Assembly (NCBI RefSeq): GCF_000374065.1
Contig: NZ_KB893272.1
Span: 1 to 41,395 of the forward strand
Direction of reading: 5' to 3'
Source of the DNA: Spirosoma luteum DSM 19990
Lineage (GTDB): Bacteria > Bacteroidota > Bacteroidia > Cytophagales > Spirosomataceae
Length of the DNA stretch: 41,395 nt
Shown: piece after piece, positions 33,783 to 41,395 of the stretch
How positions within the stretch are numbered: the first letter of the stretch is position 1
How the letters are laid out: the number at the start of each line of letters is the position of its first letter
Program-made: the position numbers and the translations under genes
Notes under the pieces: model-generated
Told to the model about the DNA's origin: nothing
Database searches by the model: none
Seen by the model: only the letters and a program-made list of their open reading frames with translations

Positions 33783-35324
33783 ATGAATAAAACAACTTAC
33801 AGACTGATTCTTGCTTTATTACTCCATCAACTCAAAATCTTCGGCCAAACGCCTGCTTTTGTTACGGATAGCCTCGATACGTACATTAAACGGAATATGG
33901 CAGCGAGCAAAATTCCGGGGTTGGCCATTGCCATCGTTGAAAACGGTAAGGTGATTGTAGCCAAAGGGTACGGCCTCAGACAGGTTGGTAAATCTGATTC
34001 GGTTGATGTCAATACGCTCTTTTACATGGCTTCCAATACCAAGCTTTTTACAGCTACCGCCCTGGCCAGCTTAGCAGATCAAAAGAAATTATCCCTCGAC
34101 GACAAGATACTAACACACCTGCCCGATTTTGCCTTGTATGATACGCTGGCCACAAAAATGGCGACCATTCGTGATTTACTGGCGAACCGACTTGGCGTAA
34201 AATCGTACGAAGGAGATTTTGTCTACTGGAATTCAGATTATACCATGCAGGACGTCATGAAGAATCTGCGATTAGTAAAACCAGCGGGCCAGTTTCGACA
34301 GGATTATAGTTATTCCAATGCCGGCTTTGTAACAGCGGGGTTAGTCATTCCTAAGGTGACGGGGCAGTCCTGGAATTCATACGTTGACCAGACTATACTC
34401 AAACCGTTAGGAATGACTAATACTTACCTCTTAACGGCCAATTATGCCAAGCGGAAAAATATTGCTTACGGCTATACAAACTGCTGTACAAGTGGGGGGG
34501 AGCTAATGCAGGTAGCCTTTGACAATCTTGACAATCTGGGGCCTGCCGGCGGAATGGTCTCATCAGTCAACGATATCAGCAAGTGGTTAATCATGCAGCT
34601 GGACTCGGGTCGCTATGAAGGAAAACGTATCTTACCCTACTCCGTTCTTGAGGCTACCCGCCGGGCCAGTACAATTATTACGTACAAAAAACACCCAATA
34701 GCGCCCTTTACCTATGAATTTTATTGTCTGGGTATTGGCTTGTTTGACTATCAGCATATGGACGTCTATTCTCATGCTGGAGGAGCCTTTGGCTTTCATA
34801 CCAATGTAACCTTTGTGCCATCCCGAAAACTGGGAATCGTCGTTTTAATAAATCAGGATAACAGTAATTTTCATGAATCACTACGCTTTCAAATCCTGGA
34901 TGCTTATGCAAAAGCGCCCTATGAGGACAAGAATGCCTACTTCTATGAACGAAGCCTTCGTCGGGATAAAAAGCAAAGCCAGGATATAAAAGAACTAGAA
35001 AATAGAGTCGCTAAAAATAATCAACCCCCAATGCCGCTATCGGCTTATACTGGAACTTACCGAAATCCACTTTATGGAACGATAAGGATAGAAGTAGCCC
35101 CCGAAAGCAAATCGAAAAATAGCTTACTGATCCATTTTCAACATCATCCAGATTTAACGGCCAGACTTGATTATATGGATAAGGATGAATTCCGGATTAC
35201 ATTTTCTAACCCCCGTTTTGGCATAGCACCTGCTTTATTTAGTACCCAAAATGGTAAAGGCGTGAGCGTTGACGTGAAAGCAACTGATTTTGTCGATTTC
35301 GAACCTTACCGGTTCACGCGCTGA
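33783..35324 (+). CDS. Class C beta-lactamase-like serine hydrolase
   Basis: The 513-aa protein has a signal peptide (about residues 1-22) and the AmpC-type motifs: S84-N-T-K87 in MASNTKLFTA, Y177-S-N179 in DYSYSNAGF and H331-A-G-G in SHAGGAFGF. It is followed by a C-terminal DUF3471-like domain (about residues 415-510). Such enzymes are often peptidases or esterases rather than true beta-lactamases. It starts 84 bp after the outer-membrane barrel gene in the same direction and may be its operon partner. A role in trimming an exported peptide can be suggested but not shown. Confidence 0.92.
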   Translation: MNKTTYRLILALLLHQLKIFGQTPAFVTDSLDTYIKRNMAASKIPGLAIAIVENGKVIVAKGYGLRQVGKSDSVDVNTLFYMASNTKLFTATALASLADQKKLSLDDKILTHLPDFALYDTLATKMATIRDLLANRLGVKSYEGDFVYWNSDYTMQDVMKNLRLVKPAGQFRQDYSYSNAGFVTAGLVIPKVTGQSWNSYVDQTILKPLGMTNTYLLTANYAKRKNIAYGYTNCCTSGGELMQVAFDNLDNLGPAGGMVSSVNDISKWLIMQLDSGRYEGKRILPYSVLEATRRASTIITYKKHPIAPFTYEFYCLGIGLFDYQHMDVYSHAGGAFGFHTNVTFVPSRKLGIVVLINQDNSNFHESLRFQILDAYAKAPYEDKNAYFYERSLRRDKKQSQDIKELENRVAKNNQPPMPLSAYTGTYRNPLYGTIRIEVAPESKSKNSLLIHFQHHPDLTARLDYMDKDEFRITFSNPRFGIAPALFSTQNGKGVSVDVKATDFVDFEPYRFTR

Positions 35325-35343
35325 TGTAACCCGCTTCATTACT

Positions 35344-35375
35344 AAAAAAGGAAACCAGATCTGGTTTCCTTTTTT
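35344..35375. terminator. Terminator after the serine hydrolase gene
   Basis: A 32-base perfect palindrome (centre between 35359 and 35360) has the core GGAAACCAGATCTGGTTTCC with A-run and T-run ends. It lies 19 bp after the stop at 35324 and is a textbook intrinsic terminator, usable in both directions. Confidence 0.9.
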
Positions 35376-35515
35376 TTATACTAGCTTGAATTGATACGTT
35401 GGTCGTCCGAACTTCCCAGTTTCATACGTGTGTAGTGGTAAGAAACAGAGTAAAGGATAAAACAGATACCCATCAGGAAGCGATCAAGCGGGTAAACAAA
35501 TTAACAAACAGTTGC

Positions 35516-35836
35516 CTATATGGAACTGCACCCGGTTTGATTTCTGATCGGTAATGAACCAGGGAAGTATATAGACTGGTAAGCCAACCAGAGAAAGCAG
35601 ATCCCGATAAGGACAACCGCTCCAATCTCCGAAAGGATGACCAGGTGATCAACCAGCTGTTGAATCATACCCAATAGAGAGTGACCTTGAATCCAGTCCT
35701 GTTTGCCCCTGTAAGCAGTTTCGTTCACATGGGAAAGGAGCGTAAGGGGGGCTTTTAGCACGAGCCAAGACCACCCATTGAAAGCGGTGGTTAGCAACAT
35801 GAAACCAATAAATTGTTTTTCGCTTCGAGTTATCAT
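35516..35836 (-). CDS. Small two-helix membrane protein, 106 aa
   Basis: The protein has two hydrophobic stretches (FIGFMLLTTAFNGWSWLVL and LVILSEIGAVVLIGICFLWL) separated by a polar loop, suggesting two membrane helices with a short C-terminal tail. No family is recognised. It is transcribed towards the serine hydrolase gene, after the acyltransferase gene on the same strand (78 bp gap), and may share its transcript. Confidence 0.6.
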   Translation of the reverse strand: MITRSEKQFIGFMLLTTAFNGWSWLVLKAPLTLLSHVNETAYRGKQDWIQGHSLLGMIQQLVDHLVILSEIGAVVLIGICFLWLAYQSIYFPGSLPIRNQTGCSSI

Positions 35837-35914
35837 AACAGCTAGCGTTTATAAGTTGATTTAAGTGGAAACAACTTACTAAATAGAATTTAGATAGTGA
35901 ACTGATTTTTATTG

Positions 35915-37066
35915 CTAAGAGGACAAAATAAGGGATGGTTTACGTTTTCTTGTATAACGATTAAGGAGCGGCTTTTCTAGGGCATACCAAGATATACTGG
36001 CCAGACAGACAGTCAACAGAAAGTAAAAAGTTAGTTCAAGGGCAGGATGCGGGATAGTGGTCGTCGAATTACTGGAAAAAAGAAGCTGCTCAATCTCGCG
36101 CCAGGCGTAACGCGTCGGGTATGTTACGGACATTTGCGCGTTATAAATTAGATTGTGAACTATATAAAGTCCGTAGCTGATAGACCCCAAATATTGAAAA
36201 ACTGGGTTTAATAACAGATATCCCCCCCAGCGACCTAAACTCTGATGACAGTACCCGATCAGGTAACCGCCGAAGAGCGCAACCGCCAGCCGCACACTCA
36301 CTGCCGTGACGGGGTTGCAATAAGCCCCAAATCCACGCACTTCCCAGTAAATTCCCAGCAGGAGCACCGTTAACCAGAGTATAAACAGGGTTCTGAGAAC
36401 AAGCGCCGAGGAAAAAAACTGGCTTGCCCACTGTGGTTTAATTAGTTGTAGATAAGCAACCAACAAGCCAATGCCGTAACAATCAAAACATCCCAGAACG
36501 GACTCATAGCTGAATGGCCACCAACTGGGTTCACTTTTCCAGTAATAAGCGGCCCCCCGAAATACACAACTGCAACTGATAAGGAGGAGGGCCAGTACTG
36601 GCAACCGATTGAGGGGACACAACCAGATTAGAAGTGGTATGAAAATATAAAGTTGTTCTTCAGCAGATAACGACCAGAAGTGGTCCAGGAGCGAATTAGG
36701 GTTGTTGATTAAGTAATAGTTTGCCGTAAACGTGAAAAAATAAACCCACTTCTGACGCACTACGTCATTTCCTGCTAACAACAGGATTAATATGGTCAGA
36801 AAATAAAGCGGAAAAATTCGCTGAGCCCGTCGGCGGTAAAAGTGCGACAGATAATCGTTAAAGCTGGTATTAGTCATTTTTGACTCGATTAGGAGTCGAC
36901 TGATTAAAAATCCACTTAATACCAGAAATAATGAAACGCCCCCGTTTCCAGCCATCAATACGTGGTGAAAAATAGGTACCCAGTGATCAAGCAATACTAA
37001 ACCAAAAGCCCAGACTCGAAGACCGGTTAACGCAGGAATGTGCCTAAGGGTAAGGTGTTTATGCAT
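35915..37066 (-). CDS. Acyltransferase-3 family membrane protein (OafA/NodX-like)
   Basis: The 383-aa protein has about ten membrane helices. The first segment, PALTGLRVWAFGLVLLDHW (about residues 11-29), carries the family's conserved R and H, and GNGGVSLFLVLSGFLISRLL (about 40-59) matches the next motif. RRAQRIFPLYFL and DHFWSLSAEEQ follow. These enzymes transfer acyl groups to sugars, lipopolysaccharide or antibiotics at the inner membrane. It is divergent from the 37286 gene. A tailoring role for the nearby peptide is possible but unsupported. Confidence 0.92.
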   Translation of the reverse strand: MHKHLTLRHIPALTGLRVWAFGLVLLDHWVPIFHHVLMAGNGGVSLFLVLSGFLISRLLIESKMTNTSFNDYLSHFYRRRAQRIFPLYFLTILILLLAGNDVVRQKWVYFFTFTANYYLINNPNSLLDHFWSLSAEEQLYIFIPLLIWLCPLNRLPVLALLLISCSCVFRGAAYYWKSEPSWWPFSYESVLGCFDCYGIGLLVAYLQLIKPQWASQFFSSALVLRTLFILWLTVLLLGIYWEVRGFGAYCNPVTAVSVRLAVALFGGYLIGYCHQSLGRWGGYLLLNPVFQYLGSISYGLYIVHNLIYNAQMSVTYPTRYAWREIEQLLFSSNSTTTIPHPALELTFYFLLTVCLASISWYALEKPLLNRYTRKRKPSLILSS

Positions 37067-37285
37067 AGGTAAAGCTGTTGGACTGCGAACGAAATACTAG
37101 GATGATAGGGTTGATAAAAAGTCAGTATAGTTCTAAAATTAAACTATGTTTTATTTAAATTTACTAAATTGATGTGGAAATTATTTCGTTTTCATGAAAG
37201 TCAGCCGAATCTAAGTGCCTGCCATTCGTCAAAAGGAGTGAAGATCATACAAAAAATATAGAATCATTTATACTTGAATATCCCT

Positions 37286-37768
37286 ATGCAAACAGCAACA
37301 ATGAGTCTTGATCGTCCTTACACTGATCTTATGCCCAAGGACATATTTATCTTTTTATTATATGGAACTTATTTCACCATGCCTCCAGGAAGTGCATTCT
37401 TGAATTTTGTCATTGCCTCTTATTGGCTGTGGCATTTTCCAGTATCTCACACGGCCCGGCTACTGCCAGGATTATACAAAAACGTGGAGAAGGAACCGTA
37501 TTTTAAGATCATTATAGACTTTTATAAAGTACTTAAGTCGATAAAAAAGCAGGGGTTAGCCACGCTTGAAGAGAAGAAAGAATTGAAGCAAATTGAGCAA
37601 ACTATAGAAGAAATAAGTCCTACACCTCGATTGTTATTAGCGAAATACTATCCAAATGTGCTGCTTGGGGCAGTTGTACTAGCTTTTGTAAATTACCGGT
37701 TGCACAGGATTTTCCCTGAGACGATGAAATTATTATTCGGTGAAAGCATCTGGCAACATTTTCAGTAA
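37286..37768 (+). CDS. Unknown protein with membrane-like segments, 160 aa
   Basis: The ATG at 37286 is preferred to the TTG at 37274. The protein has a hydrophobic stretch near the N-terminus (IFIFLLYGTYFTMPPG…FVIASYWLWHF) and another at VLLGAVVLAFVNY near the C-terminus. A charged helix with LEEKKELKQIEQTIEEI lies between. No family is recognised. It is 66 bp upstream of another membrane protein gene and may be co-transcribed with it. Confidence 0.6.
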   Translation: MQTATMSLDRPYTDLMPKDIFIFLLYGTYFTMPPGSAFLNFVIASYWLWHFPVSHTARLLPGLYKNVEKEPYFKIIIDFYKVLKSIKKQGLATLEEKKELKQIEQTIEEISPTPRLLLAKYYPNVLLGAVVLAFVNYRLHRIFPETMKLLFGESIWQHFQ

Positions 37769-37834
37769 AATTTTGAGAACTTAACTCAAATCATACGTAT
37801 TAAAAACTGATTGTAACCGACAAAATCTAATCAC

Positions 37835-38335
37835 ATGAAACTCTTTACACAAACCCGTTACTATCAATATTTTTCCCCATTTATCTGCCAAATCATTCCG
37901 GCTCATCCAGCCCGAGATTTTTGGACCAGGATTTTACTGGCTTTTCTGTTAAGCCGTAGCTTGGAGAGTTTAATTGACCTGGTAGAACCTGTACTGGGAT
38001 CACCAATCGATAATACCTGGCAATACTATACGTATCTGGGTCTGGAGACACTTAGGTATGGTTCATGGTTTTGGGGAATCTGGTACGGCCTGGTACAGAC
38101 TATAGATTTTGCCTTCAACCCGCATCCGAAATCGCTATTTTCGGCTGCTAACTCAGCCTTTGTGCTGACCTGGATATTGGTGATGGGTGCCATTCAGTTT
38201 GTAAACCGTACCGTTGAGGCAACGTACGCCGAGGTCATAACCGTTTCGCTACTAATTGCCTTTATGGTCAGTGTTATTATCCCCACTTGCTTCGGTCCCC
38301 GTCGCTCATTCAGCCAGGGCGAGTCCGTAGATTGA
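37835..38335 (+). CDS. Unknown membrane protein, 166 aa
   Basis: The protein has three to four hydrophobic segments (ILLAFLLSRSLESLIDLV, ANSAFVLTWILVMGAIQFV and VITVSLLIAFMVSVIIPTC) and an aromatic-rich middle (YGSWFWGIWYGLV). No family is recognised. It begins after a good ATG in AT-rich DNA and follows the 37286 gene in the same direction. The end is polar. Function unknown. Confidence 0.6.
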   Translation: MKLFTQTRYYQYFSPFICQIIPAHPARDFWTRILLAFLLSRSLESLIDLVEPVLGSPIDNTWQYYTYLGLETLRYGSWFWGIWYGLVQTIDFAFNPHPKSLFSAANSAFVLTWILVMGAIQFVNRTVEATYAEVITVSLLIAFMVSVIIPTCFGPRRSFSQGESVD

Positions 38336-38514
38336 ATCATTAAATAAGGTAAGCTCACCCGTGCGCTAGCCAAAAGATAACGGCTAATTAATGGCCTGCC
38401 TAAGTCGAATTGGCGTCCCCCTTGATCACCATCCTAAATTGATTACTAAATGCCAGGTTCATCTACTGGAGTCTGGTAATCTGTCAGCTACCCCAACTGG
38501 GGCCATTTACAACC

Positions 38515-39159
38515 ATGCTTTACCAATCTTTTTTACTGGTTCATATTCTCGCCGGCAGTATTGGCCTGCTGACGGGGCCCCTGGCTATAGCGGTCAAAAA
38601 AGGCGGGCTAGCTCACCGCCGCCTCGGTATCGTCTTTTAATATACCATGCTCGTGGTGGCTAGTTCAGCCCTGGTACTGGCCATCCTGCACAACATCCCG
38701 TTTCTGTTTGCGGTGGGTATTTTCAGCGGTTACATGAACATTACCGGTTACGCGATTCTGCGCCAAAAACGGCAGGGATTTCTCAACCAAACGGGTCTAC
38801 TAGAGCGGGTCACTTCCGTTTTAATGCTGCTGTTTAGCCTCTACTTCCTGGGCTACGGAATTTACATTCTTTTTCAGCGCGATTATTTTGGGTTAGTCTT
38901 CATCTTTTTCGCCCAAAGTTCGTTTCGCATGTTGTGGCAGGACTGGCGCTTATTCAAACAACAGGGAGTAGCACCATCCACCTGGTTACTGGTTCATTTA
39001 ACGCGCATGATCGGTACGAGTATTGCCGCCTACACGGCGTTTCTGGTCGTCAACAGTTCATCCAGGGTGAGTCTGGTGGGCTGGTTTTTGCCAGCCCTGC
39101 TGGGCGTGCCCATTATCGTGTACTGGAGCCGGAAACTAAAGAAAAAAAGAACCCTATAA
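38515..39159 (+). pseudogene. DUF2306-like membrane protein split by an in-frame stop
   Basis: From ATG 38515 the frame reads MLYQSFLLVHILAGSIGLLT, then HRRLGIVF and a TAA at 38638-38640, then YTMLVVASSALVLAI in the same frame up to the stop at 39159. HR-x-x-G…YTM is the conserved start of DUF2306-like membrane proteins, so the stop replaces one residue of a 214-aa protein. The second part (from ATG 38647, 170 aa, five membrane helices) could still be made but lacks the first helix and the family motif. There is no frameshift. A sequencing error is possible. Confidence 0.75.
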
Positions 39160-39350
39160 TTAATTCGCATGGAGATGATTTTACTTCGTACGCTTCACTT
39201 CCCAGGCGACTCAAGCGCGAAGTCGACGTTGCTTACGGCCATAAGCGAACCGTATGCGCGGGAGTCTGCCCGGCGGCCCCGATACGGTTCATGCGGATCT
39301 AAGAAAATTCGCTTCATCAGGACGTGTTCTAACTATAACTACAGGTGCCG

Positions 39351-39383
39351 TTATCTACGATAACATTTAATTATCGTAGATAA
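39351..39383 (+). terminator. AU-rich hairpin with T-run
   Basis: TTATCTACGATAA (39351-39363) pairs perfectly with TTATCGTAGATAA (39371-39383), with a 7-base loop, and is followed by TCATTTTTTCT. This fits an intrinsic terminator for rightward transcripts, though an arm-spacer-arm recombinase site cannot be excluded. Confidence 0.65.
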
Positions 39384-39400
39384 TCATTTTTTCTGTAAAT

Positions 39401-39484
39401 TGCCCGTCAATTCTAGATAAACGGGCAAGTTGCCTTGTAATCGTCGCCCTAGTGGCGCACTTATTGCCGCTTGCAACTAGGGCG
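39401..39484. repeat. Two further inverted repeats
   Basis: TGCCCGT (39401-39407) with ACGGGCA (39421-39427), and CGCCCTAGT (39445-39453) with ACTAGGGCG (39476-39484), are perfect inverted repeats with 13- and 22-base spacers. They lie about 350 bp before the tyrosine recombinase gene at 39833. Confidence 0.7.
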
Positions 39485-39576
39485 CCAGTGGTGGTCCTGT
39501 CGTTTCGGGTCAACTACCATAAAGCTAAGAAGAGAACCAGGCACAAAAGCTGTATCCGTAAAACATCAATCATATC

Positions 39577-39774
39577 ATGGACTTAAACCAAATCCAACAG
39601 GCAATTGCTAATTTACCAGAGGCCGAGTACAAACAACTCACCGAATGGATTACCGAACACGATTTCGCCAGATGGGATAAACAGATCGAACAGGATCTGG
39701 AGAGCGGCCGCTTAGATCCGCTCCTGAAAGAACTAAAGCAGGAGATACGGGAGGGTAGAACGACCTTACTGTAA
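39577..39774 (+). CDS. Orphan antitoxin-like small protein, 65 aa
   Basis: The protein runs MDLNQIQQAIANLPEAEYKQ and then LTEWITEHDFARWDKQIEQD, with LESGRLDPLLKELKQEIREG. The W-D-x-QIE-D…G-LD-L pattern is common in small solitary antitoxins or their N-terminal-truncated relatives that precede RelE/ParE toxins. No toxin gene follows: the next gene, a tyrosine recombinase, starts 58 bp later. It is inferred to be an orphan antitoxin or the remnant of a lost pair. Confidence 0.65.
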   Translation: MDLNQIQQAIANLPEAEYKQLTEWITEHDFARWDKQIEQDLESGRLDPLLKELKQEIREGRTTLL

Positions 39775-39832
39775 CGGTGGGCAAGCCCTGCTGCAATCAT
39801 TTTTTACTTCGGCCATCGCCCCATCTTACTTT

Positions 39833-40810
39833 ATGGAAACAGGTGAGTCACTACCGGCTGTTTATAGTCAGATCACAACCGATGGTCAACGACTGCCGGG
39901 CCTGAATGAACAGCAACAAAAAGCACGGGAGTTCTATGAAAGTGGACTCTACGGAGCACCCAATTCAAAAAAAGCCTACCAATCCGATGTAAAGCAATAC
40001 CTGGCCTGGTACCACCATAAAGGCTACGAAGCCCTGCCGTCTACATCTCAGGCGCTGGCTGAATACATGACCGAACTTTCAACCGACAAAGGCTATTTTA
40101 CGCTTCAGCGGCGGCTGGCCAGCATTGCCAAATACCACCGGATTCATAACCTGCCTTCGCCGACAATCCACGAGCAGTTTAAGCTATTTATGAAGGGGGT
40201 GAGACGAGAAAAGACGATTCGGCAAAAACAGGCCATGGCCTTCACCCTGGACGAGTTTAGACAAGCGGTCGACAGCCAACCCCTGACGCCTACCGGTCTA
40301 CGTAACCGGCTTATCTTGTTATTGGGCTTCACGGGCGCCTTCCGGCGTCAGGAGCTGGTCGATATCAATGTAGAAAATCTGGAGTGTCGTTCCGATGGTA
40401 TCTTAATTACAATCAATCATTCGAAAACGAATCAGGATGGGGTTGAAGAAGCCAAATTTGTAGCAAAGGCAAAACAGGAAGCGTATTGTCCGCTTCGTAC
40501 CCTTCAACAGTGGCTGACGCTCATCGGCCGGGCCGAAGGGCCTTTATTTGTTCGCATCCGCAAGGGAGAACGGCCAACCCTGGACCGTTTATCTGATGAT
40601 TACGTGAATCTGCTGACCAAGGCTGCCTTCGGTCAGTACTATTCCGCCCACTCCATGCGCGCCTCCTTTGTGACCATCTCCAAAGACGCGGGCGTCGATA
40701 ACCGGAAGATTCAGAATCAAACCAAGCATAAAACAACCCAGATGATTGATCGATATGACCGTCGGCGGGATGTCATTTACCAGAACGCATCAACGGAACT
40801 CGATTTGTAA
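39833..40810 (+). CDS. Tyrosine recombinase/phage-integrase family protein
   Basis: The 325-aa protein has a core-binding domain (about residues 25-130, SDVKQYLAWYHHKGYEALPS) and a catalytic domain with R171 in GAFRRQELV, H273 and R276 in AHSMRASF, H299 in QTKHKTTQ and the nucleophile Y308 in IDRYDRR. It resembles integrases found on Bacteroidota mobile DNA and is unrelated in detail to the two recombinases at 9057 and 10114. Its target site is unknown; the inverted repeats just upstream at 39351-39484 are candidate sites. Confidence 0.92.
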   Translation: METGESLPAVYSQITTDGQRLPGLNEQQQKAREFYESGLYGAPNSKKAYQSDVKQYLAWYHHKGYEALPSTSQALAEYMTELSTDKGYFTLQRRLASIAKYHRIHNLPSPTIHEQFKLFMKGVRREKTIRQKQAMAFTLDEFRQAVDSQPLTPTGLRNRLILLLGFTGAFRRQELVDINVENLECRSDGILITINHSKTNQDGVEEAKFVAKAKQEAYCPLRTLQQWLTLIGRAEGPLFVRIRKGERPTLDRLSDDYVNLLTKAAFGQYYSAHSMRASFVTISKDAGVDNRKIQNQTKHKTTQMIDRYDRRRDVIYQNASTELDL

Positions 40811-40936
40811 TTTTTTACCAAGACAACGACGAACGAACACTTATTCGTAAATACGTCCTATGCCGCCGGATTGATGGCCATCAATCAACACAGCATTCAG
40901 AAGTCATGCCTATACTCGATAATCAACGTTGAAGAT

Positions 40937-40988
40937 AAAACCGGAAAAAGCGCCATCCCGACTACGAAGGCTAACCTCTTCCGGTTTT
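40937..40988. terminator. Long-loop inverted repeat after the recombinase gene
   Basis: AAAACCGGAA (40937-40946) and TTCCGGTTTT (40979-40988) are a perfect 10-bp inverted repeat with a 32-base spacer. It ends in a T-run and lies between the convergent recombinase and membrane-protein genes, so it may act as a bidirectional terminator; the long loop keeps this uncertain. Confidence 0.5.
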
Positions 40989-41011
40989 GGTATGATGTTT
41001 CAGTACTTAAC

Positions 41012-41395
41012 TTATACAAATGATTTCCTCACCCGTAACTGTCGTGGCCAGTGGCAAAAAGCAAAGGTTAGGGCTACCGAAACATAACATACCGCGCTCA
41101 GTACCGTTGCTCTGTCCGCTGTTATGACAGTTAAAGCCTTTAGCATTTCTTGGTTGGCCATAGGTAAGCCCCACCCTAAAATCATTAGGATAATTAACGC
41201 ACCGATAAGGTCAATTACAGAATTTTTATCAGTCAAATCTAAATTACGAATCGCCCAGCAGGATGGTAAAATTAGTGAAATGGATGTCAGGCACATTACT
41301 GGCACAAAAAGCAAAAGGTAGCTAAGCGAGTACTCGGTTTCAGTCCCTGGCGCAAACAAATGAAGTGGCTCGATTACCGACCAACAAAAGGAAAA
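41012..41395 (-). CDS. Partial membrane protein, cut by the window edge
   Basis: The minus-strand frame stays open to the right edge of the window, so the start lies beyond it. It has hydrophobic segments (LSYLLLFVPVMCLTSISLIL, VIDLIGALIILMILGWGL and VLSAVCYVSVALTFAFCHW), suggesting three to four membrane helices, and ends in a basic tail. A TTG within the window (41359) is the only visible start and is not supported. No family is recognised. Confidence 0.55.
   Translation of the reverse strand, partial: FSFCWSVIEPLHLFAPGTETEYSLSYLLLFVPVMCLTSISLILPSCWAIRNLDLTDKNSVIDLIGALIILMILGWGLPMANQEMLKALTVITADRATVLSAVCYVSVALTFAFCHWPRQLRVRKSFV

Larger units (their letters stand above)
39160..39576. other. 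Gap with several hairpins before the orphan antitoxin gene
   Basis: No gene is supported in these 417 bp. They contain the terminator at 39351 and two more inverted repeats at 39401-39427 and 39445-39484. The first 190 bp show nothing clear; open frames there lack starts or family likeness. Confidence 0.5.

Noticed and set aside
38391..38663. A 90-codon frame overlapping the DUF2306-like gene
   Set aside because: The sequence looks like a shadow of the membrane gene, with no motif of its own.
1..41395. CRISPR array, tRNA or rRNA genes
   Set aside because: No regularly spaced repeats and no recognisable tRNA or rRNA sequence was seen on either strand.

Overview
The window looks like accessory DNA from a Bacteroidota bacterium, most likely Cytophagales and Spirosoma-like (inference; no marker gene is present). 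Several genes are preceded by the Bacteroidota-type promoter (TTG, 19 bp, TAnnTTTG) rather than a Shine-Dalgarno-centred start. The gene families also fit: LytS/LytTR two-component pair, outer-membrane beta-barrel with a carboxypeptidase-like N-terminal domain, DUF6922 and a methylase-helicase giant. The mix of mobile-DNA genes, resistance genes and broken genes suggests a plasmid or integrated element.

Layout. 1-2.7 kb: partial ORF, a DUF6922/AbiEii toxin-antitoxin-like pair and two small unknown genes. 3.0-8.1 kb: a 1703-aa DNA methylase-SNF2 helicase fusion. 8.4-13.2 kb: a PAPS-reductase-like PP-loop gene cut in two by a 3.7-kb element carrying two tyrosine recombinases. The element ends in perfect 15-bp inverted repeats and is flanked by TA; removing it rejoins the gene in frame. 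13.8-22.9 kb: a DUF2158 gene and an arsenic island of two converging transcription units, each led by an ArsR with a matching ATCG-N8-CGAT operator. The units hold arsM, a PAP2 phosphatase, an arsN1-type acetyltransferase, a secreted ArsC-like protein, two metallophosphoesterases, arsO, acr3 and, separately, an AhpD-like protein. 23.2-24.5 kb: a second PP-loop gene with the same upstream box as the first.

24.6-31.2 kb, minus strand: a putative RiPP locus. A LytS-type kinase and LytTR regulator are followed by two short ORFs that share a leader motif, a strong hairpin, a full-length LanB dehydratase and an unknown 161-aa protein. No LanC cyclase, protease or exporter is seen. 31.2-37.1 kb: divergent outer-membrane barrel gene, class C serine hydrolase, small membrane protein and acyltransferase. 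37.3-41.4 kb: membrane proteins, a DUF2306-like pseudogene with an in-frame stop, a hairpin-rich gap, an orphan antitoxin-like gene, a third tyrosine recombinase and a partial membrane protein.

The ars genes form a coherent pathway: sensing (ArsR), methylation (ArsM), oxidation or detoxification (ArsO, ArsN1) and efflux (Acr3). The most novel-looking parts are the cyclase-less lanthipeptide-like locus with two previously unlisted precursor candidates, and the minimal two-recombinase transposon with a precisely readable insertion.
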